Below are positions 48,112-52,657 of a stretch of 52,657 bases of DNA, in pieces. Each line of letters begins with the position of its first letter. Positions within the stretch are counted from its first letter, which is position 1. The notes under the pieces were generated by a model, which had not been told where the DNA came from, made no database searches, and saw only the letters and a program-made list of their open reading frames with translations. A program made the position numbers and the translations under genes. The DNA comes from a virus. The stretch is from positions 1 to 52,657 of IMG/VR virus record IMGVR_UViG_3300033571_024885. One strand, written 5' to 3'.

Positions 48112-48873
48112 TCAACCGGCTTCTATTGACGGCTCTTCGCCTCTTACTATTGCTCGGATCGGGTAGGCCTGCCTGGAGTCGCCAATCACAAGCGGCCGAC
48201 GCGAATTGACTCTTACCACAATGGGCGCTGTTATCACTGGTCCAGTCGCTGGGGCATCGATAGTCGGCTCGGGTCCGCTTACGATTATACTGACGGCAGG
48301 AGCTTCGCCAGTGAATGCCACGATCACCTGCCTCAGTACTGTCCCAGAGGTCGACGTTACCCTAAGTTCTTTTTCAAGGTTTAGAACACTGATAGAGGAA
48401 TTGACCCCGAGACGTGATCTGCTGGTAAACCGCAGATTCAGCGTTTCGTTATATGGTATTGTGATTACAGCTTGAACGATTCTTGGTCCAGGGTTTGGGC
48501 CGACATCCTGCCAGAGTCCGCTCCTGAGTACCCAAATGTGGTTGTTACTTCTTTCGATGACGCCATCACCTTCGATCGCGTCCGGAAACAAGTAGGACAG
48601 ACGCTGCGGGCCCATGCCGGATGCCTCATGAAGGCAGCCGATCATCCTGGAAGGGGATGTATCGACGATGGTCGGCTGCGTTGCCGGTGGTGATGGGCTG
48701 ACGGTCGGCGGCAATGGGTACCACGGGGCGCCGGGTTGGCCTCCGGGGTCTTCGTCTCCACCGGGCTCTACCGGGTCAACTGTCGTTGGCGACGATAGCA
48801 GACAGGACTGGAAGACGTCCGGGGGAATTCCGGCTACCCCGATCCTTGCTGTCGGAACCAGAATCTCTGCCAT
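48112..48873 (-). CDS. Tail protein with Pro-rich linker, 253 residues
   Basis: N-terminal MAEILVPTARIGVAGIPPDV, a Pro/Gly/Asp-rich linker (about 30-70), then a beta region with Ile/Val strands (RIVQAVITIPYNETLNLRF ... GPVITAPIVVRVN). Short N-terminal anchor plus linker is common in proteins attached to the tail tip. Two bases separate it from the upstream gene. Confidence 0.68.
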   Translation of the reverse strand: MAEILVPTARIGVAGIPPDVFQSCLLSSPTTVDPVEPGGDEDPGGQPGAPWYPLPPTVSPSPPATQPTIVDTSPSRMIGCLHEASGMGPQRLSYLFPDAIEGDGVIERSNNHIWVLRSGLWQDVGPNPGPRIVQAVITIPYNETLNLRFTSRSRLGVNSSISVLNLEKELRVTSTSGTVLRQVIVAFTGEAPAVSIIVSGPEPTIDAPATGPVITAPIVVRVNSRRPLVIGDSRQAYPIRAIVRGEEPSIEAG

Positions 48874-48875
48874 GA

Positions 48876-51077
48876 CTAACTCGCTTGCCCCCAGTAGAGT
48901 GCGTCAACACCGGCGACCACACCAGTGGAGTCCAGTGTCCACGACATTCCGTTTGTTTTGTACAACGCAGACCTGCCGTTCGCGAAGATGTAGATGTTTG
49001 ACATCGGCTCGGCTGGCAATATCTCCGGCGGTACCTGAATACCAATTCCGTATCGGGTGCCAAATAGTAGTCTGTTCTGTATTCTGCCGTAGGCCGCTGC
49101 CTTCGCTGGGGCATCGCTCGGTGTGGAAGAGTAGGTGCCGTTGGGGTTCCTGGTGAAGGTATCGTCTGGCGCGTAGGGCATCGAGAATTCGATCCTGCGT
49201 TGCGCCGCAGCAGAACCCAGTGCAAGCTCGAGCAGTGCGACTGATGACGTCTGGTATCCATTATTTGGGTCGCCGCCATTTGCTAAGTCTGCAATAGCGC
49301 GCTCCTGCGCCCCTGGGCGGCCGTCAAGGATCGCCTCCCTGCCAGAGCGCGTCTGGACCTCGTCTCCGAGATAGGCCATCCTAAGAGCTAGTGCCACGAC
49401 CGCTGCAGCATTGCTATCGGTTGTCGTGTACGCGGACGGCAAGAAGTAGGCGTCCTCGTAGTTCGGTAAAGAATCTCCCTCATATATGCTCGACAGCGTC
49501 TGCTGGCCGCGCGGCGTATTGCAAAACAGCTTGTAATAACTTGTTGTGATCTTTGACACTGGGAAGTTCCCAAGATTCTGGAGCCTGTCCCTTTCGCCTG
49601 ATTCATTGACGGACCATACCTTCAATTGGCGTCCGCTGGTTTCGTACCTGCGCACCGTCCTCTCGATCAATACCCTGTCGTTCGCCGGCGGCAGCCAGAT
49701 ATTCGGAGGACTTGGGCTTGGTGTGTCCTCCTCGCTTCCGCTACCGACGCCGGAGATATAGGCAAGGGAGCTATCGCCCTGCCTATAGCGAATCGTAGTG
49801 CCGCCAAGGGCTACAGCGGTAGGGCCATAGACTTCAGTCACCTCTTCGGTGACCTCGTCATATCCCTCCACCTTGTCGCTAGCAAGGCCTGAGGATGGTA
49901 TTCTGTACGTGTATGTCGTTATCGTTTCAACAGTCACCCTTCGATCTGCCCATGCCAGCGGAACCTGGACGTCGGAGGCCAGGCTTGGAAAGCTTTTCTT
50001 CCAGTTCCTGGCTTGGGAGACGGGCTCAGTGTTGTAGGCGGCTACGATGGACGTCTCTGTAGTAGTTCTCCTTGTTACTCGGTCCCAATTATCGTACTCT
50101 GTTCTGGTTTCAGACTCGGGATAGTAAGAAAAAGTGTCGACTTGCGTGTAGTAATTACTTTGCGTAGATCCGATAGAACCACTAATTATTCCACCAGACG
50201 ATGTAGCCCCAGCGGGGACCGACCACCACCCGTTGATGGAGGTATTGGTGACACCAACACCGAAGAACTCTGTTCTTGGGTAATCCTGGGTGATTACTTC
50301 GATCAGGGTGAGTGGACCTCTGTTAGACTCAAGCTCCCAGTTGCGTCTTAACTGGCCGTCTTCGTCGTCTTCGTCGGGCTCCCTCAGCCTCAGCGTGGAG
50401 TATGAAACGACTACTGACTCTGCGGGTAACTGACCTATGCCCAGCGGAGAAACATCAATAATGTTCTGATTTGAGAGTACAGGCCCGCCCGTGCCTTCCT
50501 CGTCGAGTCGTCGGATCTGCAGGACTTCATTGAAGTCCAGGTAGCCGAAGTACCCCTCGGACACCAGTAGATCGCTCAGGATGTTCACGTAGCCGCCGTC
50601 GAAACTGAAGGAGGGGATGCTGAACCTGTTCGTCAGCGGCATCGACGATGCTTGGATGCCGAGTTCCTCCAGGCACCTATTGGCGACCGAACTTGCGGCG
50701 ATAGGCAGGACTACGATCTGGTTTTCGTTTGGATCCTCCTCCTGGTTTAACGGATCGTCGTAGACACTCCAGTCGATCGGGTCCTCTAGGTCGCTCAAAT
50801 AGGCGAGCTTGCAGCCGAGCTCAACAGTGGTGATGTTCCGAAACGGATCACTGAAGTAGCTCATGACCCTGAGTCTGCGCGGGATGGTCCTGGTGATACC
50901 GTCCTTCGTGTATTGAAAAATCACGGTGTCACCAGGAGATGGCGAGATGACAGCATCGATCTCACAACTGCCCCTGGTCGAGATAAGGCCGCGTTCGGGG
51001 ATAAACTCGTCAACGAACGAAGCATTCAGCAGCGGGCCGAGCGTGCACCTACATGTGGCCCTGATGTCGATAGCCAC
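48876..51077 (-). CDS. Large tail-tip/baseplate protein, 733 residues
   Basis: Starts with a beta region (IDIRATCRCTLGPLLNAS, GDTVIFQYTKDGITRTIP) and EDPIDWSVYDDPLNQEED, then a long body rich in Ser/Thr/Tyr. Size and position after the smaller tail proteins suit a tail hub or minor tail protein; a hub-like fold is my guess. The GTG start lies right after the upstream stop. Confidence 0.7.
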   Translation of the reverse strand: MAIDIRATCRCTLGPLLNASFVDEFIPERGLISTRGSCEIDAVISPSPGDTVIFQYTKDGITRTIPRRLRVMSYFSDPFRNITTVELGCKLAYLSDLEDPIDWSVYDDPLNQEEDPNENQIVVLPIAASSVANRCLEELGIQASSMPLTNRFSIPSFSFDGGYVNILSDLLVSEGYFGYLDFNEVLQIRRLDEEGTGGPVLSNQNIIDVSPLGIGQLPAESVVVSYSTLRLREPDEDDEDGQLRRNWELESNRGPLTLIEVITQDYPRTEFFGVGVTNTSINGWWSVPAGATSSGGIISGSIGSTQSNYYTQVDTFSYYPESETRTEYDNWDRVTRRTTTETSIVAAYNTEPVSQARNWKKSFPSLASDVQVPLAWADRRVTVETITTYTYRIPSSGLASDKVEGYDEVTEEVTEVYGPTAVALGGTTIRYRQGDSSLAYISGVGSGSEEDTPSPSPPNIWLPPANDRVLIERTVRRYETSGRQLKVWSVNESGERDRLQNLGNFPVSKITTSYYKLFCNTPRGQQTLSSIYEGDSLPNYEDAYFLPSAYTTTDSNAAAVVALALRMAYLGDEVQTRSGREAILDGRPGAQERAIADLANGGDPNNGYQTSSVALLELALGSAAAQRRIEFSMPYAPDDTFTRNPNGTYSSTPSDAPAKAAAYGRIQNRLLFGTRYGIGIQVPPEILPAEPMSNIYIFANGRSALYKTNGMSWTLDSTGVVAGVDALYWGQAS

Positions 51078-51827
51078 CTAGATCACCCTTGCCCGAACCA
51101 GGGATACCGTGTACTCGTTAATCCTGGCACCCTCCACAAGCCTGCTCTCGACCGTTGCAGTCGGGATACTGACAGGAAACCAGGCGCCAGTAGTCGGTCT
51201 GACGACAACCGTTGCCGCATACCACGCCAGGATCGCCTGCCAGTCTGCAAGCAGGCCGCGCCCCTCGATGTTCTGCTGCTCCTCAAGAACCAGGGGACCA
51301 GAGATGGTGTGAACACCGCCAGGGGTAAGCGCCAGAGTCGGCCCAGTATTGAAGGACTCGATGGGTTTGTTCAATTGCAGCGTGCCGGTGCCGATGGTGA
51401 TTGTCCCAAGATCCGGTAGTTCGCTGTCGCTTGCGCCAGAATCTTCGGCCTGCCTGGTCAGAACCTCGAGCTTATCTGCAGCGTGAACCAGTCTGACGGA
51501 GACCCTGAGCCATCCTCCGGCCTGCTCGCCTGAGGGCGGGTCCGCGAACCAGCACGGCACTGCGGTCCATGTTTCATCGCCCGGGCCAGTGGCGGTCAGT
51601 GCGATGGTCGTCCCGACCGAGCCCGACTCGACCGAGTCGGGTTCCGTGATCCTCGTGTTGCGCCAGGCGTTATAGGTATTGGTGAGGCTGATCCACTCGC
51701 TCGGTGTCAACAGGCCGGTGATTGTCCACTGCCGTGCCGTCAATCCACGATTCGTTTCTGCGGCCTCGTAGCCGAATGGCTGGGCCGTCAGATTGCTGAA
51801 TTCAGTCGTGCCGATTGTTACAGCCAT
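51078..51827 (-). CDS. Distal-tail-like protein, 249 residues
   Basis: Beta-rich: AVTIGTTEFSNLTAQPFGY, RGLTARQWTITGLLTPSEW, and a C-terminal EYTVSLVRARVI. The pattern (binding loop, tail-tip strands) and position directly after the tape-measure gene match distal tail proteins of siphoviruses. Its ATG shares a base with the tape-measure stop. Confidence 0.68.
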   Translation of the reverse strand: MAVTIGTTEFSNLTAQPFGYEAAETNRGLTARQWTITGLLTPSEWISLTNTYNAWRNTRITEPDSVESGSVGTTIALTATGPGDETWTAVPCWFADPPSGEQAGGWLRVSVRLVHAADKLEVLTRQAEDSGASDSELPDLGTITIGTGTLQLNKPIESFNTGPTLALTPGGVHTISGPLVLEEQQNIEGRGLLADWQAILAWYAATVVVRPTTGAWFPVSIPTATVESRLVEGARINEYTVSLVRARVI

Positions 51828-52657
51828 CAGGTCAGCCTGTTGCGCATGCGCATCTCAGAGATGCGGTTGTCATAGGACCTGAAGTCAACATTCACATTCC
51901 AGTCCTTGGCCGCAAGGTCGTCGATCGCGCGACTTAGCTTGCCGATCTGGATAGCCTGTTCGGCCTGGACCGCGGCAACTTCGCGGAGCTCGGGCGACTG
52001 CTGGGGCCTGGTGTTCAGGGCTCCAACCAGGCTTCGAAGCACCCCGCCGATGCCGTCGGCGCGAGTGGCGCGCGGGGCGGGCGGCGCCAGTGTGGGGCCG
52101 ACTCGGCCGGTCGGTGCATTGATGTCCTTCCAGATATGGGCGGGGACGACGGTGCCTCGCCCGGGTGCGCGCCACATCGCGTTGCGCGGGCGGCGGATTG
52201 GAGTCAGTGTGCCGGCAGCGCTCAGGAAGCCCTCCTGGCCAAGCTCGTTCACCTGATACGACTTGCCGCCTTCGACGGGGCCGCCGGTCCAGCGGGACGG
52301 GACGACGTTCACCCGGATGGTTACCGTCATGCCGTCCAAGCCCTTGATGCGGCTTGCGATCTTCCCGGCCTCATCGGCTGCGCTGCCGAGTTCCGACTTC
52401 AGGTTTTCACTGAAGCCGACGCCCTCGGAGATCCCCTCGCTGGCCTCAATGGCGGCTTCGGTTAGCGTCCCAGCGCCACTGGCCGCGTTCTCCAGGCCTG
52501 CGCCGACACCCTGGGATGCCTCGCTGACGCCACTCAGGGCCTCCTGCGAGCCGCCAAGAGCTTCTTGCAGGCCGCCAGCCTGCTCCGCGATGCCGCCGAC
52601 GCTGTTAGCAGCGGTCTCCGCGCTACCGGCAAGCGAGGAGGCGTCAGAGGCTGCTTC
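51827..52657 (-). CDS. Tape measure protein, C-terminal part (cut by window edge)
   Basis: The frame is open from the window's right edge to the stop at 51827, 276 codons. The first 100 residues are Ala/Gly/Ser/Glu-rich helical repeats (LQEALGGSQEALSGVSEAS, GLENAASGAGTLTEAAI), then KSELGSAADEAGKIASRIKG and a basic C-terminal region. Such repetitive helical segments are typical of tape-measure proteins that set tail length. The TTG at 52339 is only an internal codon. The protein continues outside the window; its full length is unknown. Confidence 0.75.
   Translation of the reverse strand, partial: EAASDASSLAGSAETAANSVGGIAEQAGGLQEALGGSQEALSGVSEASQGVGAGLENAASGAGTLTEAAIEASEGISEGVGFSENLKSELGSAADEAGKIASRIKGLDGMTVTIRVNVVPSRWTGGPVEGGKSYQVNELGQEGFLSAAGTLTPIRRPRNAMWRAPGRGTVVPAHIWKDINAPTGRVGPTLAPPAPRATRADGIGGVLRSLVGALNTRPQQSPELREVAAVQAEQAIQIGKLSRAIDDLAAKDWNVNVDFRSYDNRISEMRMRNRLT

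Noticed and set aside
1-52657. CRISPR array, IS element, integrase or attachment site
   Set aside because: No spaced identical repeats, transposase motifs or recombinase catalytic motifs were found; the phage shows no sign of lysogeny within this window.

Overview
The window is one end-to-end stretch of a tailed double-stranded DNA phage genome: terminase, major capsid protein, scaffold, tail proteins, endolysin, replicative helicase, primase, single-strand binding protein and a large nucleotide-synthesis set are all present, and no ribosomal, central-metabolism or integrase genes are seen. Non-contractile, siphovirus-like morphology is suggested by the many tail proteins and a tape-measure-like gene that runs off the right edge. 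The host is most likely a cyanobacterium of the Synechococcus/Cyanobium type. The reasons are a ThyX thymidylate synthase with a B12-type (class II) ribonucleotide reductase, virion proteins of the type seen in cyanophages, most starts lacking a Shine-Dalgarno site, and an 84-residue protein with an NblA-like FELTM...F core. This host call is inference from protein style, not from a database search.

Layout. 1-689 has no gene I can support. 690-16182 is a minus-strand block: class II ribonucleotide reductase with two inteins, small proteins, DnaG-type primase, sigma factor, large and small terminase, deoxynucleotide kinase, a tRNA-Ile(UAU), glycosyltransferase, ThyX, a small membrane protein, a glycoside-hydrolase-like protein, RecE/ExoVIII-like nuclease and RusA. 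16233-16262 holds two back-to-back promoters. 16285-28474 is a plus-strand block of virion and tail-tip proteins, including a DUF1800/DUF1501 pair and a 698-residue protein built of about 27 repeats of 22 residues. A lone HNH-AP2 homing endonuclease sits on the opposite strand at 28475-28996. 29073-31350 is the lysis module. 31299-34497 (minus) carries a membrane protein, the DnaB-like helicase and a probable replication/loader protein. An AT-rich, repeat-bearing gap (34527-34954) separates these from a plus-strand early-type block (34955-43733) with a DnaQ-like exonuclease, Sak3-like annealing protein, second sigma factor, SSB, dCTP deaminase with an intein, and a 2OG-Fe(II) oxygenase-like protein. 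43733-52657 is a minus-strand head-and-tail block: partial tape measure, tail proteins, scaffold and major capsid protein.

How it works together. Reductase, dCTP deaminase, ThyX and the nucleotide kinase form a dNTP supply line. Helicase, primase and SSB replicate. Exonuclease, Sak3, RusA and DnaQ-like nuclease form a recombination set. Transcription appears to use many copies of an extended -10 promoter (TGnTAnnnT, usually with no -35) placed 20-32 bases before start codons, possibly read by host SigA-type factors and by the two phage sigma factors. Three inteins sit in the active sites of two dNTP enzymes. The most unusual cargo is the DUF1800-DUF1501 pair in the tail region, a bacterial exported-protein pair of unknown role.
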